This document shows, in pieces, positions 38,187-48,278 of a DNA stretch of 64,000 nucleotides. Below the pieces are notes generated by a model that saw only the letters and a program-made list of their open reading frames with translations, did no database searches and was not told where the DNA came from. This stretch comes from CAIWHR01 sp963779805. GTDB taxonomy: Bacteria > Pseudomonadota > Gammaproteobacteria > Burkholderiales > Casimicrobiaceae. A program made the position numbers and the translations under genes. How positions within the stretch are numbered: position 1 is the stretch's first letter; every line of letters starts with the position of its first letter. Where the stretch lies: contig CAVZZN010000008.1 of the NCBI GenBank assembly GCA_963779805.1, forward strand, positions 105,357 to 169,356, in the 5' to 3' direction.

Positions 38187-41100
38187 TCAGCCGGCGAGCG
38201 CCGCGTCGATCTGGCGGAACACTTCGCCGTCGGTGTAATGCTTCAGGCTGATCGCGCCCGTCGGGCACTTGGCGTTGCACAGCCCGTCGCCCTTGCACAG
38301 CACGGGATTGACCACCGCCTTCTTGCCGCGCGGCGTGTCCTCGAAATCGATGGCGCCGTAGGTGCAGCAGGTGATGCACGCGCCGCACGAGACGCAATCG
38401 ATCTCGTCGACGGCGCAGACCGAGCCCGAAGCGACGACGGTGTCGCGCGTGAGCGTCGTCAGCGCGCGTCCGGCGGCGCCGTACGCCTGGCTGATGGTTT
38501 CCCCGAGGTGCTTCGGATACTGCGCCGTGCCGCAGAGGTAGACGCCTTCGGCGGCGAAATCGACCGGACGCAGCTTGACGTGGGCTTCCTGGAAGAAGCC
38601 ATCGGGATTGAGCGACACCTTGAACTTGCGCGCCAGTTCCTGCGCGCCGGGAGCGGGCACCACCGCCGCGGACAGCACGACGTTGTCCACGTCCAGTGCC
38701 AGCTTCTTTCCCAGGATGGGATCGGTCACCGTCACCCTGAGGAAGCTGCGGCCGCCTTCCTCGACCTCTTCGACCATCGGCTTGTCGTTCGGCTCGTAGC
38801 GGATGAACTTGACGTCCTTGCTCGAGGCCTCGCGGTAGTAATCCTCGCGGAAGCCGTAGGTCCTCATGTCGCGGAAGAGCACGTAGATGTCCGTCTCCGG
38901 CTTGACGGCCTTCAGCTTCAGCGCGTTCTTCATCGCGCCGCTGCAGCAGACGCGCGCGCAATAGTTGCGATCCTCCTGCCGGCAGCCGACGCACTGGACC
39001 ATGACCAGGCTCTGCATGTCCGCGAGGCTCGCTGCCGCCGGTGCCGAGTTCGTGCTCCAGCTCGAGCTGCGTCATCACCCGGGTGCTCTTGCCGTACAGG
39101 TATTCGGTCGGCCTGTGCTCCGCCGCGCCGGCGGCGATGATCGCCACGCCGTGCTTGATGGTGCGCACCCGGCCCTTGGACTTCACCCGGGTCTCGAAAT
39201 TGCCGACGTAGCCGCTGACCTCGGTGATCTCGGCGTCGGTGATCACATGGATGTCGCGGTGCCGATACACCTTCTTCTTCAACTCCGCCAACCAGGGCTG
39301 CACGTCGAGCCCCTCGAGCGTGTAATGAAGGCGGCGCGCCATGCCGCCCAGGTCGGAGTCCTTCTCCAGCAGGTAGGTCTCGTGCCCTTGCTCGGCCAGC
39401 GTCAGGGCGCTGGTCATGCCGGCGACGCCGCCGCCGACCACCAGCGCAACCTTGTTCACCGGCAGCGAAAACTCTTCCAGCGGCTCGAGCTTGGAAGCCC
39501 GCGCCACCGACATGCGCACGATGTCCTTCGCCTTCTTCGTGGCGTCCGCCTGCTCCTTGGAGTGGACCCAGGAGCAGTGCTCGCGGATGTTCGCCATGTC
39601 GAAGAAATACTGGTTGACGCCGGCTTCGCGCAGCGTGTCGCGAAACAGCGGCTCGTGCGTGCGCGGCGTGCATGCAGCAACCACCACGCGGTTGAGGCCC
39701 TTGTCGCGGATGGTGTCCGAGATCGCCTTGGCGGTGTTGGTGGCGCAGGCGAAAAGGCTCTCCTCCACGTGGACCACGTTGGCGAGCGTCTTCGAATACT
39801 CGACGATGCCCGGCACGTCCACGACGCGGCCGATGTTGGCGCCGCAACGGCAGACGAATACGCCGACCTTCGCCTCTTCTTCCGACACGTCCTTCTCTTC
39901 CGGGTACGTCCTTTCCTTGGAGAGCTTGCCGCGCCGCGACTTCAGGAGCTGCCCCGACAGTGCGCCCGCGCCGCTCGCCGTCACCACCGACTCGGGAATG
40001 TCCAGCGGCCCCTGGAAGGCGCCGCTGATGAAGATGCCCGGGCGGCTGGTCTCGATCGGATTGACCGGATTGGTCTTGCAGAAGCCCTGCGCATTGAGCT
40101 CGATGCCGAATATCCGGGCGAACTTCTGCGCATCCTTGGGCGGATTCAGCCCCACGGACAGCACCACCAGCTCGAACTCCTCCTCGACGACGCCTTCGGG
40201 TGTGGCATAGCGGATGCTGACGTCCTTGGTCACGGGATTCTCGCGGCCGATCGAAACGTAGCTGCGAATGAACTCGACGCCGGGCAGCCTTGCCGCGCGC
40301 TGGTAGAAGCGCTCGAAGTCCTTGCCGTAGGAGCGGATGTCGTTGTGGAAGATCTTCGCTTCCAGCTCCGGCAGGTGATCCTTGGCCAGGATGACCTGCT
40401 TCTGGGTGTACGAGCAGCACACCGCCGAGCAATAGGTGTTGCCCCCCGGCACGACCTGGCGCGAGCCGACGCAATGGATCCAGGCGATCCTGTGCGGATG
40501 CTTCTTGTCCGACGGACGCAGGATCTGGCCTTCGTGCGGGCCGGTGGCGCACAGCAGCCGCTCGAAGTCGAGGCTGGTGACGACGTTCTCGATGGTGCCG
40601 TAGCCGTAGTCGCCGCGGATCTTCGGATCGAACGTGTCGTAACCCGGCGACATCACGACGGCGCCGACCTTGATCTCGAACTTCTCGGCAACCTGGCTGA
40701 AGTCGATGGCCTTGTTCTCGCACACGCCGCTGCAGATCGAGCAGGTCTTGTCCTTCAGGTAGAGGCAGCTCTCGTCGATGTAGGTGACGAGCGGCACGGC
40801 CTGCGAGAAGTAGATGTGAATCGCCTTGTTGAGCGACAGGTTCTGGTTGAACGGGTCGGGTATCTTGGCCGGGCAGTACTCGACGCAGACCGTGCAGCCG
40901 GTGCACTTGTCCTCGTCGATGTAGCGCGGCTTCTTGACCAGGGTGACCTTGAAATCGCCGGCCGACCCCTCGACGCTTTCGACCTCGGTGTAGGTCAGGA
41001 TCTCGATGTTCGGATGGCGATCGACCTCGATGAATTTCGGCGACTCGATGCACATCGAGCAGTCGTTGGTGGGGAAGGTCTTGTCGAGCTGGGCCATCTT

Positions 41101-41295
41101 GCCGCCGAGCGTCGGTGTCTTCTCCACCAGATAGACCTTGAAACCGCAGGTGGCGAGATCGAGCGCTGCCTGAATGCCGCTGATCCCGGCGCCGACGACC
41201 ATCACGTCGCCGAACCTGTCGTCCTCGGGACGCAGGGCGCGCTGCCCTACCGCTGCGTGTGCGTGTTCGATCGCCCGTTCCAGTGTGTGTGCCAC
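38187..41295 (-). CDS. bamE: BamE: HdrA-like flavin/FeS subunit (one frameshift)
   Basis: This large HdrA-type protein (about 1,035 residues) is the expected electron-bifurcating flavin subunit. It has an N-terminal FAD motif (MVVGAGISGIQAALDLA), an FeS site CTGCTVCVEYC, and HdrA-type Cys clusters near WIHCVGSRQ. A second FAD unit (VALVVGGGVAGMTSALTLA) follows, and two C-terminal ferredoxin motifs (CVSCGACITCC and CKGDGLCNAKC). The frame changes once near 39030, between LELEHELGTGGS and MVQCVGCRQEDRNYC, with domain order preserved, so an indel error is likely. It lies 25 bp after bamD. Confidence 0.85.
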
Positions 41296-41320
41296 GGCAT
41301 TGTTCCTCGACCAGCGTGTG

Positions 41321-42475
41321 CTACTGAATGGCTTCCCGGATGACTTCGGTGATGTCCTTCACCTCGATCGCATCGCCGCGTTCCGAGTTGAGCTTGCTGT
41401 CCTCGAAATTGGTGATGCAGTAGGGACAGGCCGTGGCCAGGACCTGCGCCCCCGTGTCCACCGCCTGCGCGAGGCGCAGATCGGCGAAGCGCTCGCCCTT
41501 GGGTGTTTCCATCCAGATGCGCCCGCCTCCCCCGCCGCAGCAGAAGCTGTTCATGCGCGACTCGGGCATCTCGCAAAGCTCGAGCCCGGGTATCTTCTTC
41601 AGCGCTTCGCGCGGCTCGTCGTACACGCCGTTGTGCCGGCCGAGATAGCAGGGGTCGTGGTAGGTCACCTTCTTCGCGTACGCCTTGTCGAGCTCCAGCC
41701 TGCCCTCGGCGATCAGGCGGAAGATCAGCTGCGAGATGTGGACCACCTCGAAATGCACCATGAATTCGGGGTACTCGCGCGTGTAGGTGTGGTAGCAGTG
41801 CGGCGAGGACACCAGGACCTTCTTCACCCCGTGATCGATCAGGGCGCGGATGTTCTGCCGCGCCAGGGTCTTGAACAGCGCCTCGTTGCCGGTCTTGCGT
41901 ATGCTCTCGCCGCAGCAGCTTTCCTCCGGCCCGAGGACGCCGAAGTCCACGCCCGCCTTGTCGAGGATCTCCACCGTGGCCCGGGCGATCTTCTTCGCCC
42001 TGGGATCGTAGGAGAGGTAGCACCCGGGCATGTAGAGGAACTCCATGCCCTCGGTGAAGGGCTTGACCGCAAGGCCGTCCGCCCACTTGCCGCGCTTCGC
42101 ACGGTCCTCGCCGAAGGGATTGCCCTCGGCGCGCAGGCTGGCCGCCACCGCACGAATCGGCTCCACCGAATGCGGGAACACATCGTATTCGGTCGCGATC
42201 CGGCGCAACGCGACGCCGGACTCGATCTGCTTCACGTCGCGGGGACAGACCCTCGGGCACTTGCCGCAGGTGGTGCAGCGCCAGATGTCCTCGCTCTCGA
42301 TCTCGGTCAGGCCGAAGGTCGCTTCGCGCACGAGCTTGCGCATGCTGAAGTTGCGCACCTTGTTCCAGGGGCACACCGTGTCGCACAGGCCGCACTGATA
42401 GCAGAGCTTGAACGCATCGCCGCCGGCCGCCTTGATGGCGTCGATGATTTCCCTGAAGGGGGTGACCATTTCCAT
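41321..42475 (-). CDS. bamD: BamD: HdrD/GlpC-like iron-sulfur subunit
   Basis: A 384-residue protein with two N-terminal [4Fe-4S] motifs, Cys25/28/31/35 (CYQCGLCDTVC) and Cys67/70/73/77 (CTTCGKCPRVC). Two CCG domains follow, seen as MPGCYLSYD with GPEESCCGE and HDPCYLGRH with NSFCCGGGGG, which bind the unusual clusters of the HdrB/HdrD family. In the Bam complex it would connect BamE with BamC or a quinone-level carrier. The start at 42475 (MEMVTPF) is chosen over the in-frame upstream start, which would overlap bamC. Confidence 0.85.
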   Translation of the reverse strand: MEMVTPFREIIDAIKAAGGDAFKLCYQCGLCDTVCPWNKVRNFSMRKLVREATFGLTEIESEDIWRCTTCGKCPRVCPRDVKQIESGVALRRIATEYDVFPHSVEPIRAVAASLRAEGNPFGEDRAKRGKWADGLAVKPFTEGMEFLYMPGCYLSYDPRAKKIARATVEILDKAGVDFGVLGPEESCCGESIRKTGNEALFKTLARQNIRALIDHGVKKVLVSSPHCYHTYTREYPEFMVHFEVVHISQLIFRLIAEGRLELDKAYAKKVTYHDPCYLGRHNGVYDEPREALKKIPGLELCEMPESRMNSFCCGGGGGRIWMETPKGERFADLRLAQAVDTGAQVLATACPYCITNFEDSKLNSERGDAIEVKDITEVIREAIQ

Positions 42476-42512
42476 GTTCGTTCCCGGCCTTGAGTCGTAC
42501 AGCGCTGACTGC

Positions 42513-43053
42513 CTAGGACTTCGACATTCTCGCGAGGGCATCCATCACCTGCTGCAGCCCGTGCTTGTCGATGAGCGCCTCGATGCCGATCTCGATGTCA
42601 GGCGCGCTCGGCTCCGGCTCCTCGACTTCCTCTTCGCGCTCCTCGAAGATCAGCGCGTCGTTCAGGCACCACTCCACGCACTTCGGCTTCGCCAGCGGCG
42701 GCTCGTCCTCGCACATGTCGCACTTCAGCGGCAGGCCGGAATCGGGCTCCTTGAACAGGTCGCGCGAGGGACAGGACGCGCGGCAGAAATCGCACTCGTC
42801 GTATTTCTTGCCGTCGATGATGTAGGTATCGCGCCCGGTGCATTCCGCGGCCGTGTATTCACCGGCGTAGACGGGAAGGTAGATGTCGCGCAGCGGTTCG
42901 CGCACGATCCTGATGCGCGAGCGCGCCGGGTTGTTGCTGCTGTAGCGCGGCGAAGCGTGAAACAGGGAGCAGATGACTTCGCACGCCCGGCAGCCGTTGC
43001 ACTTGTCGGCGTCGATGGTGATGCGACTTGATCTTCTTCGTGATCTTAGGCAT
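42513..43053 (-). CDS. bamC: BamC: ferredoxin-like electron-transfer subunit, first copy
   Basis: A polyferredoxin of about 179 residues that transfers electrons to the BamB active site. Cysteine groups are CNGCRACEVIC, CDFCRASC and CDMCEDEPPLAKPKC with WC after it, giving three [4Fe-4S] sites. The start ATG 43053 has a perfect GGAGGT ribosome site 8 bases upstream. It opens MPKITKKIK, which aligns with the second copy, and one extra base near 43026 then moves the frame to RITIDADKCNGC. In the raw reading the BamB frame runs on into this gene as an 844-residue fusion. I judge that an artefact of small indels. Confidence 0.8.
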
Positions 43054-45047
43054 GGCTGAGGACCTCCTCGCTGCTGCGTCTGCGGCGGCGCTGCTTGCAG
43101 GATCCCCCGCTGCTCCAGGTCTTCGGCGACGCAATCGAGGTCCAGTTCGTGCAGCGATTCCTTCGTCGGGATGCCGTTGCTGTTCCAGCCTTTCAACTTG
43201 TAGTACGCGTCCAGCAGCTTCGTTTCCAGTTCGGGAAAGCGCTTCTTCCAGTGATCTTCCGGCGGCTTGTCGTCGGCACGCCGCATGCCGCGCCTCACGT
43301 TGATGGCTCGCAGCAAGGTGCGGTTTCGCGTGGCCGCCTTCCAGATGCCGGCTTCGTCGAAGTCGATGCCGGTCCCCGCCGATACGAAGTGCGGGAAATT
43401 GTGGATGTGATACGGCGGCTTCAGGGGAAAGGACGACAGCCCGGCGCAGGTCCCGAGGGCGTCGTCGATGTAGTGCATCTTCTCCTGCCAGTCGACGATG
43501 TCGCAGCTCGCCTCGATGCTCGGATAGAGCGGATTGGAATGCTCTCCGCGCGGCTCCCATTCGAGCAGGTACTGCTTGAATTTCTCGTCCGGAACCTGGA
43601 ACCAGTCCTTCACGAATGCTTCGCGCTCCTCCATGGTGGGGAACGGCGCCTGGGGAAACTGCCCCTCGATCTGCGTGATGTTGATCTTCTCGCCGGTCGA
43701 GTACATCAGGTAGTAGACCGGGTTCAGCATGCCGAGCTTGAGCGGCAGCTGCTCGTGCTTCTTGATCGTGTTGTGATCGAACTTCTCCGCGCCCTTGCCG
43801 ATGCGCCTTGCCGCCCAATAGGTGCCGTCGGCGAGCACGTCGCCTATCCCCTCGCGCCGGACGATCCGGTCGAGCAGCCAGAAGAACCGTCCCTCGACGT
43901 CGGCCGGCATGCCCGGAAAATCCGCGTCGGTGAGGATGCCGGCCTCGAGCAGCTCGAGCGCGAAGGCCATGACCTGAGGGGTCGAGAATCCGTCCACTCC
44001 GTATTCGGTCGCGCGCTGCGCGATCTTGAAGCCGAACTCCAGGTCGGAATACGCCGCCATGGTGTAGGTCAGCTTGGAGTAGCACTTCATCATGTAGGTG
44101 GGCTGCCCCGGAACGGTGATGGTCGCCCCGCACTTCATCGGACAGTTGTAGCAACTGATCAGCCGCGTGCGCACGTCGTCCTGCGACTTGCGCCACTTCT
44201 CCTCTATTTCATGGGTCCAGAAGTCCTTGCGCCGGGTGCGCGCATTGCCCCACATGAAACTGGTGGTGTGCCACTCCTCGTCGACGATCTTCATTTCCTG
44301 CGGCGACCCGAGCCCCTGCAGGATGGCGGGAACACCGGGGATCGGATGATCTTCCCGGAACTTGATGTACTTCAGCACGTCGTCGCACAGGCTCATGAAC
44401 TCGGCCGGCCGTGCGACGTTGACGTCCTTGGTCCCGCGCACGACGATCGCCTTGAGCCCCTTGTCGCCCATGACCGCGCCGATGCCGCCGCGGCTGGCGC
44501 TGGACCTGCCCTGCTCGATGGATGCGTAGAAGACCCTGTTCTCTCCGGCGAGGCCGATGGCAGCCACCTGTGCGTCCGGCTCCTTCAGCTCCCGCCGGAT
44601 GCATTCGGCGGTTTCGATCGCCCCCTTGCCGCGCAGGTGAGCCGCGTCGCGGATCTCGACCTTGTCGTTGTGGATCCAGAGATAGACCAGATCGGGCGAC
44701 CTGCCGCGGATGATCACCTTGTCGTAACCGGCGTGCTTCAACTCGGGCGCCCAGAATCCGCCCATCATCGAATACGCGAGCAATTGCGTCTGCGGAGAGA
44801 AGGTCGAGACGATCGTGCGATTGCAGCCGGGCGCGGCGGTGCCGCAAAGGAGCCCGGTAGCGAAGATCAGCAGGTTGTCTTCGGAGAAAGCTTCGGTCTC
44901 GGCAGGCACCCTGTCCCACAGGATCCTGGCGCTGGTGCCCAGCCCGCCCAGATGCAGCCTGGTCAGCTCGGGATCGGATTCGACCCGGTCGATGCTGCCG
45001 CGGGTGAGGTCGATTTCCAGCTCGAACCCTGTCTCTGCATAGCGCAT
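43046..45047 (-). CDS. bamB: BamB: tungsten active-site subunit of class II benzoyl-CoA reductase, first copy
   Basis: BamB binds a W-bis-pyranopterin and one [4Fe-4S] cluster and reduces the benzoyl-CoA ring. The protein is about 660 residues and collinear with the aldehyde:ferredoxin oxidoreductase family. FeS ligands are Cys299, Cys302, Cys306 (CYNCPMKC) and a late Cys in DDALGTCAGL. His260 (EEWHTTSFMWGNAR) and Cys322 (MMKCYSKL) fall at the numbers I recall for the proton-donor His and tungsten-ligand Cys of the Geobacter enzyme. The end is uncertain: a one-base correction gives a stop overlapping the bamC start. It heads the eight-gene operon, with an operator-like palindrome 33 bp upstream. 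Confidence 0.85.
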
Positions 45048-45079
45048 GTTCCGATCGTCCGCATTTCGAAGGTTAATCG

Positions 45080-45099
45080 GTATTCTAGTACTACAATAC
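45080..45099. promoter_or_regulatory. Near-perfect 20-bp palindrome, candidate operator of the divergent bam operons
   Basis: GTATTCTAGTACTACAATAC is self-complementary at all but one base pair of the ten. Its centre TAGTACTA is a perfect palindrome. It lies in the only AT-rich stretch of the 289-bp region between bamB and the HD gene. On the bamB side TAGAAT within it could be a -10 element, and TTGACG at 45103-45108 could be a -35 for the HD gene. A dimeric repressor bound here would block both promoters. The regulator gene is not visible in the window. Confidence 0.5.
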
Positions 45100-45336
45100 T
45101 GATTGACGTTCGTTGATCTGCATCATTAGGAATCCCGACTGACAACCGCCGAGTATTTCGGTCAACTATCCGCAGCCGCGGATTTCGGAGCGGACGCGCC
45201 GCGGCCGATGCGGCGGGCATTCGCGATGTGCTCCAACGCGCAGCCGTTCTCTTGATGCAACGCAACGGCGGGCTGCGCGGCGAGTGCGTCAATGTGCATC
45301 GGCTCACCGCCGGATGTCCGAAACGAGGTGCTCGCA

Positions 45337-46236
45337 ATGAACGAGGTGCGAAACCTTCTGGAGTCACGCTTTCCCGGGCTTCACGCGCGCATCGAGCGGA
45401 CGCTGGTCGAGGCCGAGGCACGCTACAACTCGCGGACCCAACAGCCGTCCTCGGAATTCCTGCTGGAGCACACGCTGCGCACGGCGGCCATTGCGCACGG
45501 CATTTCCGAAATGGAAGGGGTCGATCCCTTCCTCCCGGCCCTCGTGGCGCTCTACCATGACGCGGGCAAGTTTCATGACGGCGCGTATCACCAGGACGAC
45601 ATACCGGAGGAGGAGCACGCGGCAATCCTGGCCGGGGCGATGCTCGCCGAATTCGGGATGGAGCGCGGTGAAATCGACACCGTGCTCGAAGCGTTGCGCG
45701 CCTTGTACGACGACCGCCTGCCGTGCGCAGGCCCCTGCCGCATCGTGCAGGACGCGGATCGGCTCGAGAAGCTCGGCCCGATGGGCGTGGGCGCCTTCTT
45801 CACCAAGTCGACCCTGCGCGGCCGAGGTCTCGTCGATGCGATCGTCCAGACGCTCAGCCGGGAACTGACTTACGCCGTGTCGGCACCGCGATCCATGTTC
45901 ACCGAGTCCGGAAGACGGCTCGCGCGCGAACAGGCAGCAAAGACGATCGCCTTTTTCGACGATCTGCTGCGCGACCTCGAACGCTGGGGCATCGCCGCAT
46001 TCGAGCGCCGCGCGCTCGTCGTGGAAGGAGATTTCCGCACTCGCGACGGCGTTCGCGTGCAGAGGATCGAAGTGACCATCGTCATGCCCCGCGCCTGCCC
46101 GGATTGCGGTGCGGCCATCGGCCTGTCGCATGCGTGCGAACGCGGTGTCAAGTGCGACAAGCTCACCGTCCATTTCGCCTGCACCGCCTGCAGCTACACA
46201 CGGGAGAGCTACTTCTGCCTGCCGGTGCTGGCCTGA
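45337..46236 (+). CDS. HD-domain (putative phosphohydrolase) protein with C-terminal Cys-rich domain
   Basis: This 299-residue cytosolic protein has an HD metal-dependent phosphohydrolase domain: first His in LEHTLRTAAIAHG, the HD pair in LVALYHDAGKFHD, and a later Asp in VQDADRLEKLGPMG. Residues about 255-290 hold four cysteines (CPDCGAA, then CTACSYT) plus further Cys and look like a zinc ribbon. The start at 45337 has a GAGGTG ribosome site; an upstream frame start at 45292 does not. It leads the operon with the second bamBC pair, 64 bp downstream. I cannot name its substrate. A role in nucleotide signalling, CoA-ester hydrolysis or cofactor maturation is possible. Confidence 0.75.
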   Translation: MNEVRNLLESRFPGLHARIERTLVEAEARYNSRTQQPSSEFLLEHTLRTAAIAHGISEMEGVDPFLPALVALYHDAGKFHDGAYHQDDIPEEEHAAILAGAMLAEFGMERGEIDTVLEALRALYDDRLPCAGPCRIVQDADRLEKLGPMGVGAFFTKSTLRGRGLVDAIVQTLSRELTYAVSAPRSMFTESGRRLAREQAAKTIAFFDDLLRDLERWGIAAFERRALVVEGDFRTRDGVRVQRIEVTIVMPRACPDCGAAIGLSHACERGVKCDKLTVHFACTACSYTRESYFCLPVLA

Positions 46237-46300
46237 CAGCGCAACCGCATGCGCAGATGGCGACGCGAACGAAATTTGGCAGTTGGGAAGGGGGTCGAGC

Positions 46301-48253
46301 ATGAAATACGCCGAAACAGGGTTCAGCCTGGAGATCGACCTGTCCACGGGTCGCATCGAAAAGGTCGAATCGGACCCCAGGGACACCGAGCTCTATCTTG
46401 GTGGACAGGGGATCGCAGCCAAGATTCTGTTTGAACGGGTTCCGCCCGACGTAGACCCGTTCTCTCCGGACAATCTGTTGATCTTCAGCACCGGTCTTCT
46501 GAACGGCACGCCGGCGCCGAGCGCGAACCGGACCGTCGTCAACACGTTTTCTCCGCAGACCAACCTGATGTCGCACTCCTTGTTCGGAGGTTTCTTCGGG
46601 CCGGAGCTCAAGTTTGCCGGCTACGACCGAATCATCATCCGGGGCAAGGCAGCGGACCTGGTCTACCTGTACATACACAACGATCGGGTGGAGATCCGCG
46701 ATGCAACGCATCTGCGGGGAAAGGGCACCACCGAAACCGGAGACCTGCTGAAGAAGGAACTGAAGGATCAGCGCGTCCAGGTGGCGGCCATCGGCCTCGC
46801 CGGCGAAAACCGGGTCTACATGGCGTCGATCGACCACAATCACGCCAGCGCGTCCCGCGGCGTCGGAGTGATCATGGGCGACAAGCGCCTGAAGGCCATT
46901 GCCGTGCGCGGCACCAGGGACCTCAATGTCGCCCGGCCTGCCGATGTCTTCGAACTGAGCCAGGCGCTGCACCAGAAAATCGGCGAGGGCGACGGCAACG
47001 GCGACTGGATGGCGGTGGACGAAGACGACAGCTTCCACCACAACCATTTCGCCTGGGGCAACGCGCGAACGCGAAGGAAAGGCTTCTGGAGCGACGAGCT
47101 GCAGGAGCGGTGGACGAAGTGGAAGCACGATCACATGGACCGGCAGACGGGTTGCTTCAACTGCGCCAAGAAATGCCGCAACGTGATCAACTGGCCGGGA
47201 CGGCAGCGCTTCGGCTACAAGTGCTTCGGCAAGGACACCTACCACATGGCGGCGTTCCTGGAGCTCGACTTCACGTATGAAATTCTCGGTGTCGCCCAGG
47301 AATACGGCGTCGATTCCTACTCGACGCCGCAGGTGATCGCCTTCGCGCTCGAGCTGCTCGAGGCCGGCATCCTGACCGACAACGACTTCCCGGGAATGCC
47401 CGCAGACAGCAGGGGGCGCTTCTTCTACCTGCTCGAAAAGATCGTGCGCCGCGAAGGCATCGGCGACATCCTGGCCGACAGCGTCTCCCATGCGGCGAAA
47501 CGCATCGGCAACGGTGCCGAAGCCTACGATCACAACACCACCAAGAAATTCGAACAGCTGCCGATCAAGCTCGGCAAGCTCAACCCCGCCTATTTCCTGA
47601 TGATCGCGACCGGCGAGAAGATGAGCATCACCCAGATCGAAGGATCGTTTCCGCAGGACCCGCTTCCCACGCGCGAGCAGAGAGAAGCATTCGTCAGCAA
47701 GTGGGAAGCCCCGCCCGACGAGAAGTTCAAGAAGTATTTCCTGGAATGGGAGAAGCGCGACGACATTTCCGATCTCGCCACCTGCGAGATCGTGGACTGG
47801 AACGAAGCGATGCATTACATCGACGATGCCACCGGACTCTGCGGCTTCGTGTCGTCGTTCCGTGGCCAGTTCGGCGGCGGCGTTGCCTATCACATGAACA
47901 ACATTCCACAGATGATCTCGCATGCAACCGGCATGGAGATGGACAAGGAGCGACTGTGGAAGACGTTCCAGAGAATTCGGACCCTCGTCCGGGCCGTGAA
48001 CGTCAGACGAGGTCTGCGCAGAAAGGACGAACGCCCTCCCGAGGACCACTGGGCGGTACGGGACGAACGCTACGAGCAGGAACTGTTGAGCAAGTATTAC
48101 GCGTTCAAGGGTTGGAACAGCGAAGGCATTCCGACCCGGCGGACGCTGGAGCAGTTGGATCTGGGTTACGCGGCCGACGATCTGGAACGAAGAGGGATCC
48201 TGACGGCCGATCCCGGCGTTTCCGCCGGCGAGCCGGTGACGGCAGCGGCGTAA
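46301..48253 (+). CDS. bamB2: BamB paralogue: second tungsten-enzyme active-site subunit
   Basis: A 650-residue protein collinear with the first BamB from MKYAETGFSLEIDLSTGRIE to the C-terminal GWNSEGIPT segment. FeS ligands are Cys285, Cys288, Cys292 (CFNCAKKC) and a late Cys in DDATGLCGFV. His246 (SFHHNHFAWGNAR) and Cys308 (GYKCFGKD) align with His260 and Cys322 of the first copy, so the tungsten site looks functional. The stretch before the His is about 14 residues shorter and quite different, and the substrate-side residues EEW become DSF. This may signal another substrate or an isoenzyme. Its GGGGG-type ribosome site lies 64 bp after the HD gene. Confidence 0.85.
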   Translation: MKYAETGFSLEIDLSTGRIEKVESDPRDTELYLGGQGIAAKILFERVPPDVDPFSPDNLLIFSTGLLNGTPAPSANRTVVNTFSPQTNLMSHSLFGGFFGPELKFAGYDRIIIRGKAADLVYLYIHNDRVEIRDATHLRGKGTTETGDLLKKELKDQRVQVAAIGLAGENRVYMASIDHNHASASRGVGVIMGDKRLKAIAVRGTRDLNVARPADVFELSQALHQKIGEGDGNGDWMAVDEDDSFHHNHFAWGNARTRRKGFWSDELQERWTKWKHDHMDRQTGCFNCAKKCRNVINWPGRQRFGYKCFGKDTYHMAAFLELDFTYEILGVAQEYGVDSYSTPQVIAFALELLEAGILTDNDFPGMPADSRGRFFYLLEKIVRREGIGDILADSVSHAAKRIGNGAEAYDHNTTKKFEQLPIKLGKLNPAYFLMIATGEKMSITQIEGSFPQDPLPTREQREAFVSKWEAPPDEKFKKYFLEWEKRDDISDLATCEIVDWNEAMHYIDDATGLCGFVSSFRGQFGGGVAYHMNNIPQMISHATGMEMDKERLWKTFQRIRTLVRAVNVRRGLRRKDERPPEDHWAVRDERYEQELLSKYYAFKGWNSEGIPTRRTLEQLDLGYAADDLERRGILTADPGVSAGEPVTAAA

Positions 48254-48278
48254 TCAAGGCGCCGATCGGAGAATGGCA

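Noticed and set aside
34514..41295. Genuine complex I, methanogen-type Hdr-Mvh or soluble hydrogenase operon
   Set aside because: Only the NuoEFG-type NADH module is present, there is no hydrogenase or HdrBC pair, and the genes are collinear with bamB-I around a tungsten subunit.
38965..41343. Long plus-strand open frames opposite the bam genes (also at 35221-36873, 43095-45116 and 46163-48049 on the opposite strand)
   Set aside because: They are exact antisense shadows of well-conserved proteins, lack family motifs and follow from high-GC codon bias.
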